The notes under the pieces are model-generated. The model was not told where the DNA came from, did no database searches, and saw only the letters and a program-made list of their open reading frames with translations. A DNA stretch of 64,000 nt from Metallyticus violacea (Eukaryota > Arthropoda > Insecta > Mantodea > Metallyticidae). The stretch spans positions 310,158,512 to 310,222,511 of the forward strand of contig CM060846.1 in the NCBI GenBank assembly GCA_030762175.1, in the 5' to 3' direction. Positions 10,808 through 24,242 of this stretch are shown here, piece by piece. Numbering within the stretch: the stretch's first letter is position 1; every line of letters begins with the position of its first letter. The position numbers and the translations under genes were made by a program.

Positions 10808-11216
10808 GTTTACAAATCTGACTAATCCATGTCGCATGGGTCCTGGGATCGTATGTACTTTTCCATTACACTAGAAAATACATGAGACTGCATAAACCAA
10901 AATTAAAGTATTAACAGACAAACAATATGTATAATTAAATAATTTGAAAAGCAAGCAATGTATAATGCATTTTATATACCTAAATAAAATAAACAGAAAT
11001 GAAAATAATACAAAAGTATATACTTACACTTCCACACACATATGTGCAAATAATTAAAAAAAATATAGTGATCCATGGTCCCATATCCCTTACCCTGTTA
11101 CGCTCATGACCTGTGATGTTAAAGAGCGTCTATAAATAAACCAAACCCTTCCCGGTTGTATGCCTCTTCCGATCTTCCGTATTACCTATTCCCTCTTCCT
11201 CCTTCCATCTGCCAGG
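10808..11216 (-). repeat. Second copy of the LINE 3' UTR seen at 5508-5910
   Basis: Collinear with 5508-5910. Shared blocks include TTTACAAATCT, GGTCCTGGGATCGTA versus GATCCTGGAACCGTA, AATACATGAGACTGCATAAA versus AATACATGAAATTACACAAA, CCTAAATAAAATAAACAG, and the GGTTGT-TGCCT-TTCCGATCT / CTCCTCCT region near 11155-11210. It is 5'-truncated and carries a SINE-A fragment (11094-11143) absent from the other copy. Confidence 0.75.
11094..11143 (+). repeat. SINE family A, 3' fragment nested in a LINE copy
   Basis: GCTCATGACCTGTGATGTTA followed by AAGAGCGTCTATAAATAAACC is the 3' end of SINE-A. It sits inside the LINE 3' UTR copy at a place where the 5.5-kb copy has none. Confidence 0.7.
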
Positions 11217-12548
11217 AAAAAAAAAAAAACAAAAACTTCATACCCATTCATCTTTAGACGAACTTTATGAAAACATCGAAACAGGGTAATAGGAGAGAAG
11301 CACAATGATATGGGCACTTGTATGATAAACTCATGTGGAACCTCTATACACAATAGTGGAAAAAATGTACAACACATATTTGTATGATAGGTAATCATTG
11401 TGTATAAAATGTTACTAAATCATTTTGGCTACCTTTTGGGGGGGGGGGTACTTTACAAACGTGGGCATCGTTCATTTTCTAGATACATTCACGCATCAGT
11501 ACACAATTAACATAAAGAAGAAAAGCATTTTTGCAGTTTCTGAGCTCAGGATTTTTATTTTGAATATGCTGTGACAGCCATATTATCATTACTGATTAAA
11601 ACGTTACAAGGTAGGAAGCAAAACTCAAGAGTTTGCTGCTTGTCAATTCAGTGATACTTATAAAATATACTGGGCAATGCTTTGTCAAAAGAATGAACTA
11701 GCTCAAATAGAACTTTCTTTCATATAAACTAAATAGCTATATACGGGAATATTTGAATAACAAATACATATCGCGAATTTTACGTGCACACTACGTATGA
11801 AGCTCAGGTTTTTAGTTCTTTTTATATCTATGTAGGTCATCATATAGTAGCAGTGGCTAAGAACCAAAGTACCTGCATTGTTTGGTATCGTTGTGGACGG
11901 GATAGATACCGAGAATGGGGCAAAGGAGAAAACCCGACTTTGTTGCTCTTCTCCTCCACTCCCGCCGATGTAAGAGACTATCTGCGGTCTTGCAACATCC
12001 TCATGATCCGGCGGCGGTGCAACGGGAATGAAGAGAGCAGGGATTTCAAAGTAGATGCTTCAGCTGTATCCCGCGCGTGGAAAAAGGGGGAAAAAATCAG
12101 GAATAAGGAAGGAAAGCAAAACTTGGCCGCATGGAAGATTTAGAGTGGGAAAATACACATGCACGTGCTTTGCTGTCAAAGCGCCAATTAGGCTGCCACA
12201 GTGTAGATAAATGGTTACTTAAACAAACCTAAGCATACTTCAAACGGTGCAGAATGTTTTCTGCTCAGCTATACAAATTCCACGTTTGTTTAGAAATCTC
12301 CTATTTCAGCTACCTTCTCCCAAGCCCCACTTTGGTTATGTAATCCTTTCCGGTAGCGAGCACATGTTTACTCTCCTGAATATATATTACATCTTCATAA
12401 AACATCTGAAAGGTCATATTCTGTTAAGCTAACAGACTAGAAAACTACTCCGCTATGACCTGCATCATACAACTCTATGTAAATATAAAAGGTTTAGGAT
12501 TGTATCATTTCAGTATTAGTGTTCCATATAATCCTTTATTTTAATGAA
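11217..12548. other. Non-coding DNA with one unrecognised 119-codon frame
   Basis: The + frame 11784-12143 is the longest open stretch here and lies in GC-richer sequence (11870-12140), but its product is basic, low in recognisable motifs and not identified. A poly-G run occurs at about 11440-11449. No splice or promoter context supports a gene. Confidence 0.4.
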
Positions 12549-12739
12549 ATTCTAAGTATTTCTTCCTTCGGAAGAGAAGTAAAGCCTTGAGCCCGTGTCG
12601 TAGATTTACGGCATGTAAAGAACCTCAAGCCTAAAAGAAGAGATCTCTGAGCAAAATTTATTGTCAGTTTCACGCCCTCGGGAAGCTGATGACCTGAGAT
12701 GTTAAAGAGCGTCTGTAAATAAACCAAATAAATAAAAAA
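12549..12739 (+). repeat. SINE family A, 5'-truncated
   Basis: The copy begins in the body (ATTCTAAGTATTTCTTCCTT) and lacks the tRNA head. It runs through TCGTAGATTTACGGCATGT and GATGACCTGAGATGTTAAAG to AATAAACCAAATAAATAAAAAAA. Confidence 0.85.
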
Positions 12740-13721
12740 ATATCATATGAATAAATGTGAGTGATGCGTATTATATGTTCATTAAATAAAACAAAATTAT
12801 GTTCCATATTCACCACAAAAAATCTGTGGAACAAGAATAGGAATGGTTTTTAACAGTGCTAGTTTCTTGTGATATAACAGTTAACCTTTCGATAAATATT
12901 TGTTTAATAACGGTATTCAGACTTCCCCTACGTGTCTTTGTTACACAGTACCCGCAAGTAACGCTGCGCCAAGAACTATCGAAACAGAATGTGCGAGTTA
13001 AGTTTCCATTAATTTTTCCATGCCCAAAGTGTGCAAGCGGGTAAGAATTATTTGTCATGGCAAAGCGCTACAATGTCCCAACATTTCTAATTACACACCA
13101 GTTGAACGTTAAATGAAAAATAGCCTTTCCCGATTCTACAGTTCTGCACCAGGGGACTGTATGTGAGAATGAATATCGTCTACACAAGGAAGAACTGCTT
13201 TGTTAAAATAAAAAAATCTTTCGAGATTATCACCTCTCCATTATACGGCATTTTTGTGTATTTCTGACTTAAATGTGGAATGAAATGAGTGACGTTTCGG
13301 TAAATTAATGCACATTAAAATTGTCACTCATCACAATTGAAAACTTCTACAGTCCTTGGTTGGTTTAACCCTGAGATAGCCATGTTTGCTCTGCTTCGTG
13401 CTTTGGCTCATCACTAGTTCGTTGGATAACATAAATCGTTTTCTTAAAATGATAATCGTCGTCAATGAGTTATTTCTTTTACAAAATACACGCAGTGGTG
13501 GCCCTGTTACTGCCTAATTATTGCTTCGTCATGAGAGGAACATGACGACAATGTTTATAATGCAGTATCCATATTATAAAGAGCAAGATGTATTAAATAA
13601 ACTCGCATTTTAAACCACACAAATAACATATTTCCGATAAAACATTTCAAATGTAATGTATACCAGCCTGAAGATTTAGAAACCGCCGCTGGTTATATTT
13701 TTTATTTTTATAATAATTGTT
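12740..13721. other. AT-rich non-coding DNA
   Basis: No recognisable feature was found. Opposed short frames near 12810-13058 are chance overlaps. Confidence 0.5.
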
Positions 13722-13770
13722 TTTAATAGTGTTTAACGCCAGTAATTACTACTGAGGCACCACAGACGGT
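13722..13770 (-). repeat. SINE family B, 3' fragment (inverted)
   Basis: TTTTTAATAGTGTTTAACGC ... TGAGGCACCACAGACGGT is the reverse complement of the SINE-B 3' end. It abuts a plus-strand SINE-B directly. Confidence 0.75.
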
Positions 13771-14043
13771 TTGCCAGGGGTTACTGATGTAGCTAAGGCA
13801 CGGGCTTGTGAGCGGAAGGTCTGGCGTTTGATTCCCCCCAGGACCGTTCCCCCTTTTTTCAGGTTTTCCTCAGTCCTCTTTAATGGTAAAAAAAAAAAAA
13901 ATTGTAGGGTACCAGATAGGTACGCTACATTTAGGACTGGAACTGTTCCTTTCTTAAAAAATAGTCCTTTCCCAATTTTTTATTCATCTCATAAATCAGT
14001 GAGTACCGCCTGTGAAAACTGGCGCTAAACACTACTCAAAAAA
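13771..14043 (+). repeat. SINE family B, near full length
   Basis: Diverged copy: AAGGTCTGGCGTTTGATTCC (box B region near 13818-13836), TTTTCCTCAGTCCTC, an internal A14-type run near 13888-13901, and the 3' end GGCGCTAAACACTACTC-A(n). With the inverted fragment just upstream it forms a head-to-tail fold-back. Confidence 0.8.
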
Positions 14044-14183
14044 TGTAGAAACTTTTTAGCATTCTCACGAGAATTGTTATTTTCACGGAGAAAGTACGCA
14101 ACCAATGACAGTGTAATTTTCGTAACGAATTTATTTCTTTCCTTTATTATTAAAATTTCACGTTATCACAGGCTCTCTGTCAT

Positions 14184-14438
14184 GTGGGTTACTCACGGGT
14201 GGAGGTCATTAATAATGGATTCGTAGGCGGAGGGTCTGGTGCTCGTTTCCCGCCAAGACCATGCTCCCTTACTAAGATTTGTTCTAGGTTTTCATAAATA
14301 TAAAAAGCCGGGAATGCACTCTGAATTTAGTCCTGAAATGTTTCCTTCTTTTTAAATTTTTTTTTTCTCTTTTATCTCATATATCATCAGTGTGTACAAC
14401 CTGTAGTACCTCGGCAGTAAAATCGGGCGTTATTTAAA
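14184..14438 (+). repeat. SINE family B, diverged
   Basis: Degenerate tRNA-like head (GGAGGGTCTGGTGCTCGTTTCC), body (TTTTCATAAATATAAAAAGCC, GGAATGCACTCTGAATTTAG) and 3' block (ACCTGTAGTACCTCGGCAGT) with AAATCGGGCGTTA. It lies only about 140 bp after the previous copy in the same orientation. Confidence 0.75.
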
Positions 14439-17400
14439 GGAATGCTTATGGGGTGACATCCGGTGGATTTTCTCGCGATAAGTTATCGAAAGGTTATCTA
14501 TTTCATAACTTCTATCAGACGTTTAAGAAACTGGGCATTATTAGGACAAAGCCGAAATAGAACGTAATTGAATAGCAGTGTTAAGTACAAAATGCCGCTA
14601 GTCTGTGGAAATGTAACGAACAAAAGATTTTCATATTTTTACCTGGTTCACTTCTGATGTGTCAAGCATAATCACTCGTTATTAGGGGAAATATTCTTCT
14701 ATATATAAATCATAATTCTTAATAAACCTTTAAAATGTACTGGGTGGAATTTATTTACTATTCTAAAGTCACAATTGCGCTTGAGAACTTATTTCAAATA
14801 CGCTCATTGTTAGTTTTACCTATGTACCTGCTGGTTATTTTATGGTTTTATATTCGGCAACTCCGGTAATATTAGTGCAATTGATTCGAGTGGGTAATTA
14901 TAACTGCGTTTTAAATGAACAAAAGCACGTTCCTTATGACAGAATCTGGTGGAGATGTTGTCTTTGTGCATCTACACCTATCTGGAAGCTTTTTAAAAAA
15001 TTATCATTTACAGTTCATCCTTCGAAAATGAGCCAATATCTTTGTGCAGATTTTTTGATAGATTATTTTTAAACTTTCCTCACAAATAAAAATAACATAC
15101 TATCAGATCGTGAAACCGTAATCCCCTATTAATTACCTTAAATTTAAAAATATCTTGTATGAAATTTAATGATTCATTAACTCTATACGCGGTAGCAGAA
15201 TCGTGCTGGAAATACCCAGATGGGTAATTAGATTCAAGTTCAAAAAATGGTACAAATATGTCGTTCCCATATCTTTCTGTATTTATAGTATTCACATAAA
15301 AGGTAGTTCATATTATTCTGTATGAATTACTATGCGCAATTTCTCGCCTTGTGCATAATATCGGGTTTTTCTCCGTTCCAATAGCTCTGAATTTGACCAC
15401 GTAAATGAAAACTTGCTTCAACAAAAATGTACTAAACTAATGGATAAATTATTTTGTCATTAACGTTCCGTAACGTTCAATTACAGAAATTTGCCCGAAT
15501 ATCACCTACCTACAATTTGTGTACAGCAGTTACCTTGTATGCTTTTAAGTTTAAATTGGTTTAATTTTTAAAAGATGAATTCATGTGTGTGAATGAGAAT
15601 TTTCTAATAAGATATGAGAAATGCTTGTGTGTAGCAACACAAAATTTGCAACTTCTCCTACCATGAAATACATAATTATTTTTACTATAATTCTAATTGC
15701 AATTGCACAAAATTGAACCAGTTGTGGGGATATTACATACGCTTCGTGTGAGTTAACACTCTTGCCGACCCACCAGTAGCCGTGAAACGGGCGATAAAAC
15801 TATGAAATACTTGGTATATTTACATTTGTTTTGTGTACTACATTCGTTGTTGAATGTATACACATTTTAAAAAACCGCCATATACTTAAGTGTTTGTATT
15901 TTTCTCAAAAATTGTCCTTTTTTGCAACAGAATTATTTCTGATACTATGGCGTTATATAAATGCATAGATCTGTTGAATGCTGGCTGACAACGCCCAAAA
16001 GATTCGGTCAGTGTTTCCTGTCCGAATGATGGAAATTGCAGCTGGGGTAGCCCAAGGAGATAGAGAAGGTGGAGCATGCTTCCGATGCAAAGACGAAGAG
16101 GTTTCAATTTGCTTGCCAAAAATCCCCGGAGAATCGGACCCTTTCTGTGTTTCAATGGAGGTGAGGACTGATGGTGCCCCAGAGGGGACTGGCAAAACGC
16201 GTTAAAGCAAATCCTGTAAGCTGGGGAGGAAAACAAGAATGAGAAAAGCGCTTCCTCGCAAGAGTTGCACACTACATTACACTGCTTATCTCATGCGTTC
16301 TGATAACCACTACCACAGGGGATATGGAGCCATTTAACATTTTTCCCGATATTCTTTCGGATGCTATGGGAATAGCTCGCTAGTTTTGCTCTGCAACCAA
16401 AATCTATGTGCATGCTTTCTTTAAAACGTGAAGCATTCTCATTGTGCATTTGACTATGAATATGTTGTTTCAGATCAATTTAAAACATTAATTGCAATAA
16501 TATGAAAATAGATCCGTTTGTGCTTCAATTTACTGTTTTCCATTGTCACTATCTACCAATTTATGAAGTAAATAACACAGAGATAATGTATATTACATTT
16601 TTAGTCTTGTACATTTATTTGACCACATGAAGAAAACCATTTGTACATATACGAAAGTGCCGCGGTCGGTATATGTATAAATACTTAATTTAGAATTTAT
16701 ACTGAATGTTTTTCTTCAAAGACAAATGCAATGTACGTGGAAGTTAACTGAATTAATACTAACTCATCGCTACTTTTCATTTAGAGTACTCCCTTGGATT
16801 TTGAACCTGCCTTAAAGTAATATCTATAACTATTCATTAACCTCTACTAATCATGTATATATATATATAATTAGTAATTATTAAGTTTTCAATATTAGCA
16901 CATGTTATTTTAAGGAAAGGAACACTTACAGAAATTGAGATTAGAAATGATTAATACTACAGAGCTATCCATTGCAATGAACCTCAGCGCAAAATGTTGT
17001 TACTGTATTTAAAAAATAATAGTAATAAAATACTTTAAGTTGATATTTCACAATGTTATTTTTTCTGAAAATTAAGGATACTCGCCTTAAAATAGAAAAT
17101 TCAATTTGAAATCATATTTGTGAAAAAATATTAGCAGAAAGCAGCTCTATGCTATCTTGAGAACACAAAACTAATAAGCAGGCGTCAGAATTTCTAAATA
17201 TTAAAAACAGGAATGAAGAGGAAGTAAGTATGTTGGTATTTAACTGCAGACAGCAGATGGAGATAAAATAGGTCAGTATTACAAACCGCCCTCTCTCCTT
17301 AAGCACATCAATCATCAAGTTTTTGTTCACCTGCCTGCAGTGGCTCATAGACTGTATTTGAGGGCACTTATTTGTGGTTAGGTGCTTAAGAATTCCGATG

Positions 17401-20359
17401 CCTAATTATAAGTTCTCCCTTGTTAAGATCATGAACCGTTTGCGGGTTTTTCTTTCTTAAGGACTGATTTCCATGTGTTTCTGGTTCCATTTTCATTGTA
17501 AAATCTCGTAACTTAATTGGCATATCTAACCTATTCTTTTGTGTCATCTAAGCGCAATTACTTTTTAAATTTGCCAGGCTATTTAAAATTTTCCACAAAT
17601 ATTGTATGTGCTTTAATTACTAGTTATTACTTATTTTATGAAAATAATTTTATATTTTAGTCTTAGATTTGTTTAATTCGTCTGCATAGCACGCTATTCG
17701 CTGTTTTATTCGACATTAAACATTTAAAATACTTAAGTCTTTGCTTTCTGACTCTTTGTATCTATTTGGGTCATATTATAACTGAGATCCACAATTCGTT
17801 ATACCGTATAGTACTGTAAAGGAATAAGTTCAATAACATATAATAGTTTTGGAATTAATTTTATTAAAATTTTAGATGCGATTTGTTTTATCTCGTTTAT
17901 AGCTTCATAATGAAAGAGCAAAGATGGAATAATCTGAGACATTATTAAATAAAAATTGCTTATAATTTACATATTAGTTTTACGCAAAGAATACTGTGGT
18001 ATGCCTAAATTAAATGTTCCATGCGCAGTTGGCACGCTCTGGATTGGAACCTGTCCTTCTTTGGAAAACTACAAAGTTAATAACTGCTAATTATAATATG
18101 TGTTACACACCAAGAGAGGAAATAAAATGACAGGAAACTTTTAAGTTAAATTTTCAGCCTAAAACAGATAAAATCTCCAATTGGTTAAGGTGAATCATAC
18201 TGTCCAGAAAAAAATTAATGCATACACGTGCACATTCGCGCTTCAAACAAAATAAAATACAGTGAATCTGTTTAAATGAAAACATGCCTCTAACAAAAAT
18301 GTTTTTTATTTCAAGAGTTCGAATAATACAAAATGAATAATAATACTGTATATACATAAACGCTGAGAAATAACGACAGTGAAATCAAACTTCAGAGAAT
18401 GTAAAATATTTACTAAGTACAATTCTACAATAACTGGAAGTTTATTAATGCAACATTGAACATAAAGGAATATGTTGAGCCGCTTCTGGTGATATAGTCA
18501 TTGTTGTTCTAAAGACTTTAATGTTACCAAAGGAAAAACAATTTCAGTTGCATGTGCAGATTAAGATTGATTCCCTACAATTCAAGAGAATTTTTTAAAC
18601 TGAGCTGGAACATTGAATGTAGCCACATATTTTTTCCTTGACTCTTTTAAAAATCCCGAACCGCTTCATTGCTCTCAAAGTCTACAGAAATTCATATTTT
18701 CATTAAGCAGCTCTTTTATGGAACATTAGTAGTGTAAATATTACTTTAGGATACGAGGAATTTACAGCATGAATTGAGATGTACACCTCTAGGCGGCACG
18801 TTGTAATTACGTTTTGTAACATGGCTAATTTAAACCTAATAATTTAAAACATAACTATACTAAAGCTACCACATCATGGCACATTACTTTGGATTCATAC
18901 TTTATAACTATGCTGAAGCAACTACTTGGAGTAAAGTGAAGTAACTTCCGTGATTTATAATCACAATCAAGTTATGATTGGTGCAATATGTGAAGTACGT
19001 ACCGAATAAAACATATATAATATCTTAAAGGAACTGTGGAAATGTGTTTGGTTCGTCAAAATGGAATATTAAGGTAATTTAGTGAAATTCCATAAAAATA
19101 GAGAATATTTGACTCCCGCTATATTTCAAATAATTTTCAAAATAAAACCCAGACTATTAATATTATATTGTAGCTGAGGATATAAGTGTGAGAACTGTAA
19201 CAATAAGCGAATATATTCTACAGAAGGTTACATATAAGCAATTTCATCGAAATAATGGAATTTAAATTTTCATTTACTTATTTTTCCCCAAAATAAGTCT
19301 TGCAAGACCCTTGTTTTGTACATTCGACTAGGCAGCTATATTAACCAGGACATAAAAGAAGCATGCTAAACAGGGCTGCAAACTTTTACATACATATCTC
19401 GGAATGTAACAATTTACATAAAATGCAAACAATATTTAAAAAAGGTAACTTCCAAAAATATAATAACAATTATCTTAAACGGAATTCTTTAAGAACAATA
19501 ACCACCAGCAAATGCAATAAAGCATTACAGCGAAGTTACTTATTTTACCACTATAAACTTAAAAATTGTAACAAAAGTACCTTACCTTCACAATAATCCT
19601 AGTTACAAACCTGCGTCACAATGAAACAACCAAGAAGTTCCCAAAAATGTCTAGTTAAGAAGCCGAAATATCTCCCATCCCCTGAAACCTCTTGGTTGCG
19701 ACCGTTCATACGTAAGTCGTCACACTAGCTAACGGAACCTTTCAAAGCAAGAATTGTATTAGCCAATCGGCATAAACTTCAAACATGAGATGACCTCGAC
19801 CATGTGACGACTCCATAAAAACGAGAAGGAAGCAGCATTATTGGTTAATGTGGACGGTTTCGTGCAAAAATCGGCACAGTCTTCCATCGCTTTTCTACAT
19901 TTTAATATTAAAGTCTACTAAGCATTTAACCCTCCAGTGGTCATGTGATTGACTGTGCTCATCTACTGTTATTAGTTCTTTTTATAAGTTGTGGAACACA
20001 TTTTTGAGTCAGGCAGAAAAATGTTCTGATAATGAAGACAGTGAAGATGAAACGATTCTATGTGGTAGGAGCAGAAGATGCTGTAATGACTGCAGTAAGT
20101 GAATTAGTCCTGATGTGTGTCTACAGTGTTTGTCTGACAAGTAAGTCATGATTGTGTTTAGACATCAAGTCCCTAGTACCGTAGCTTCTCTCTACCACCG
20201 CAGAGATTTTTGTTTCATATATATTGTACATAAATTATCATACACGTATTTACATACACTAACGTGGATATAATATATTGAATACAGGATTTACACTTAA
20301 TTGTGTTGATTCTAATAATACTTGGGGGAAAAATATTATAAGCAGTATAACAATTGTGT
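14439..20359. other. AT-rich non-coding DNA
   Basis: No gene was recognised in about 5.9 kb. A GC-richer patch at 15970-16270 is open in three overlapping frames (two minus, one plus), which reflects composition rather than coding evidence. A short (TA) run occurs at 16855-16869. An acidic then Cys-rich + frame ending at a GTAAGTG donor-like site (about 20020-20100) was noted but is too short to call. Confidence 0.4.
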
Positions 20360-20397
20360 AAAAGTTTTGGAAATACAGTTACACACTTTCTTAGGCA

Positions 20398-20453
<56 letters not shown>

Positions 20454-20502
20454 AAAATACAGTTACACACTTTCTTAGGCAGTGTATATATATATATATA
20501 TA
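20360..20502. repeat. Duplicated about 35-bp motif separated by (TA)n
   Basis: The motif TTGRAAATACAGTTACACAC-TTTCTTAGGCAGT occurs at about 20366-20398 and again at about 20451-20483. Each copy runs into a (TA)n array (20399-20451 and 20484-20502). The first array is about 26 units long. Confidence 0.95.
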
Positions 20503-23500
20503 ACATTCTCATTTGCTCTTATTGTCTCACTTAAAATATAACTGGATTTATATCCTTTGGTAGTGTGTGATAATATTTTGTGCTCTTAATTTTAATGTTG
20601 ACACATTGTGCACTTCTAGGTTTATTGTTGGTTTCAATGTTCAATAATAACGTATAGCTAATGCATAGCGTGGAGCTGGATGAATTTGGTCATTCGCCCA
20701 GTATTGGTAGTGAGCACTTCAGGATGAAAGCATTAATACTTTAAGAGTTGCAACAGTTGTGAAACGATAATTAACTTTGTCTAATTCTCGTGCTTTAATA
20801 GGCTGATTTCTGGTATGCTATTTTTCAAATTTTCGCATATTTAGAAAATATTTGGCATTTGCAGTCTGGGTCAGCACTGGAATTCTCGTTGCCTCGACTT
20901 TCCTCAACGTTCTCTGGAGTATGGATTTATATGTGCTCCGCCCCACACCATGTCACGCTGATAATCAACCTGGGCCGAGCTAGGTCCGCCGGGCTTAGCT
21001 TCAATCTATTCTGTCAGGTGACTGCCGGAATGGCAATCTACGCCAAGTAAAAAACGAATTGTGTTTATAAAGTCAGCGCTAACTCTCTCACCCATCCCAA
21101 GGTTCCTGGATATATGTGATGACGTGTAAACTTACTGCGTACCTCGTTTCGCTCCCTTCTATCCAAGCCAGGCCCGTGATATTTTCACCACTTTCAGCCG
21201 AGAGAGGTAAACTGACCTATACAGATTTTTCCTTGCCACTGAACCCTGACTATTTGCCATATCTACTGGACCGTAACACTATGAACAGCTTTAAGCTAAC
21301 GTAGTTTCAAAAAAATGCAAGAGGCTATAATGAAATTGGCCCTGGAGCCAGTATTTAAGTTACTTTTTTCTTTCTGTGCGTTTTTATATTTCTACGACCT
21401 TTAATTATCCATTTACTAACTTTACAAGAACCAGGTAATGAGTAATTCGTTAAAAGTATTGAAGTAACAGATTTTAAGTGTACTATCCTAAATTTCAGCT
21501 ACATCCTGCTATTTTGCAAATTTGTGTATCTTTAGATTGTGCTTGAAAAAGCCTATGCATTATTTTAATTAGCAGAGAACTTTTGTGTTTAGAATCCCTA
21601 AATGTGAACACAGGTGCTTCAAAATGTCGTTTACACCGTTGAAGGAATAACAAGGAAGTCAAGAGGAACAACTGGTTATGTGTCCATAATTTTATATTTT
21701 CTTCGCTTTTCTGCTAGGAGGATGTACTGAGAAATTGAGCTCTACTCACTAAGCATCATTTCAGTTATACGAAAGGCAAGTTGCATGCACCATTTACACG
21801 CGTTGCTGACATTGTCTTCCACTTAATTGCTTACATAGGTGTTTGCAGAGATTTCGCCTCACGAAGTAGTTCATGAAGGCTACACCGTGTCTTTCCATAA
21901 ATGTGAAATTGAAGTCTGCCATTAAAAGATATCACAAATGAAAATCGTATTGTACATACTGTACAGTAAACGTTAACTGTCTCTCTGGGTTTACTGGGAT
22001 CACAAAACAATGCAGGAACACTACTGCAGTGTCAAGTACTGTTTTGCCAAACACAAGATGTTGGTGGTCTTTGAAGTGAAGCTTCCTTATCAAAACACAC
22101 ATCAATATTCCCCTATGTAAACATAAATGGAAGGTCATGCCATGGAGATTCAGCCATCCCACACTGCTAAAAGATCCGTATTGCAATAAAAAGGTAGAAC
22201 TATAAAATATTTTGCGTATAAAATGGTCATTTGGACCTCCTTCATCACCCGCCAAACATTGCAAACACCCTGTATACGGAATTGCCTAGAGAACTACGTT
22301 GTAAAAGCCTTAGAGCATCCAGTACAAGAAACGGAGTTTGAGTTTTCAAGGATTTACCGGCTAGCTGTTGCACAGAACGTTGCAACTAGCGACCTTTATC
22401 ACTTTCGAAAGGCCTAAAGAAAGTCTTGCTGATGTCACACTGCAAACAGCCAGTTCTTCGATAGGCGTTGGAAGTGAGCAAGTAGTAACTGAAACACTCA
22501 TTTATATGGATAATATTGCACAAAGCTAATAGCTGCAAGGCAGAGTCCAGTGGTGAGCGAACTAATGCATTATAGAAATAGCAGTTTTATATGCAAGGCT
22601 TAGTGTTCCATTTTCCTGACCAAACTCATCAGTTTGTTTTCGGTCCTAAATGAGAAGCCCCATTTCCTGTATTAATTGGTCATAAATATTGAATTCATAA
22701 AACACACATTTTATTAGCCAATACTATACTTAGCTTTCTTGTCATTAAAACACTTTGAGAGAAAATTAAAAGTATGCTCTAAACATTAACATAACATTAT
22801 ACTCAATAAAACAAATGCCAGTGATTCAAGTAGTAAAAAGTACAGTATAAAAAGCGTCATCTTCAATAATATTACAAAAATGATTTATTATTTATAATTG
22901 GGGTGTACTACTACTATACTGCTATGGCGTTGTAAGCCATTAATGAAATTTGTAGTTCACAGGAACAAAATGTTCAAGTATAAAACATGAACCACTTAAT
23001 GCTGACACCTGATGGGTCTGTGGTTTTGTATTTCTAGGAAAGGCAAGAAAGATAAGCAGTTGTCCAAAATTGCATGTGTTATGTTCAACGGGTGAAGACT
23101 ATATTTTCTTATACAAAGAGAGAAAAATAAAATAACTTACAAACTTTGAGAATTTGCATAGCAATCCAATGAAATACTTTTTTTGAAACAAAAATTTACT
23201 ATGCGTGTTAACCCTATTGACGTATATACTTTTTATGTGTAATGACTGTTGAAATTTCTCATTTTATTATAAGACTTGACCAATTTCAGTACTTGTTTAC
23301 TGACGTGGAATGAGCTAACGTACATGTTTTGTTCGTACTTAATACGTTGGCGCAATGTTTGAAATGGCGTCAACCCACAATCTTTTCTTAAAATCCAATG
23401 TACCGCCTCTTTGTTCACTATTGATCAGTTGCCTGTTACTTTTATTTTTGTTTCATTACCAAGTAAAATATCTGTGAGATAGAATGTCACAGAAACCATA

Positions 23501-24242
23501 AGTATTCAAGCTCAATTAACCCAACGACTAATGTAGGTTCAGGTATGTAATATTATTACAATTATCTGCAAATTTCCGCCAGTTTATCATGAAATAACTT
23601 TAAGTCTATACTATTGAAAATATTCAATACAGATCCTCGGCTTACTTCTTGCAAATGTGTTGTGCATGCTTTAAATATAGTAAACTTTACATTTCTTTCT
23701 TGTAGTTATAACATAAAAATTGCTTCTTCTTAGACTTCAAGGAACACCTCTTACAAAATTTGTGTTTACTTTCTCTGAAAGAACTAGAAGAAAGCTCGCT
23801 GATCTCAAGTTTGTTGTTTACAGATATATTGTGCAATATAAAGTTATTTTTCTTTTTATTGTTGTAATAAAGCAGTAGTGACTATCACCTGTAAAATAAG
23901 TTCTTAACACCTCAATATATATACTATATTGTTTTAGCCATAAAATAAATACTGCGTAATAAATAAAACATTAAAATAATAAAATATTACTCATAGGAGG
24001 ATATTCAGAAAGCACAGAAGCATAAATGTATCTGTATGCATTGTGCCTGCTGCGTCAGATGGAGATTTAACACTAAAACTGGGGAAGGGGTCATGACTAA
24101 ATTTAATGTTGAACAGTTTCCTCAGGTATTCATATTTTCCACCAAATATTGTGACTATTGTTCTATTTTCTTCGTCTTTATGAAGTTACATTTGGATATA
24201 AAACATTTTATTTTTTCATCCATTATTGATACCCTATACATA
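20503..24242. other. Mostly unrecognised non-coding DNA
   Basis: GC-richer patches at 20870-21050 and 21110-21300 hold short open frames without known motifs. At 22267-22277 the minus strand reads TACAGGGTGTTTGC, like the ends of several insect DNA transposons, and a 110-codon minus frame (22264-21932) begins just inside it. The frame matches no transposase that I recognise. Confidence 0.4.

Noticed and set aside
11784..12143. 119-codon plus-strand frame
   Set aside because: No recognisable domain, no promoter or splice context, and an unusual basic low-information C-terminus. Left as unrecognised non-coding DNA.
15886..16272. Three overlapping open frames (128, 80 and 75 codons) in a GC-richer patch
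   Set aside because: Open frames on both strands at once point to composition. There are no domain motifs, splice context or repeat match.
20020..20100. Acidic plus Cys-rich frame ending at a GTAAGTG donor
   Set aside because: Too short, a second frame is also open, and there is no credible acceptor. A chance match is likely.
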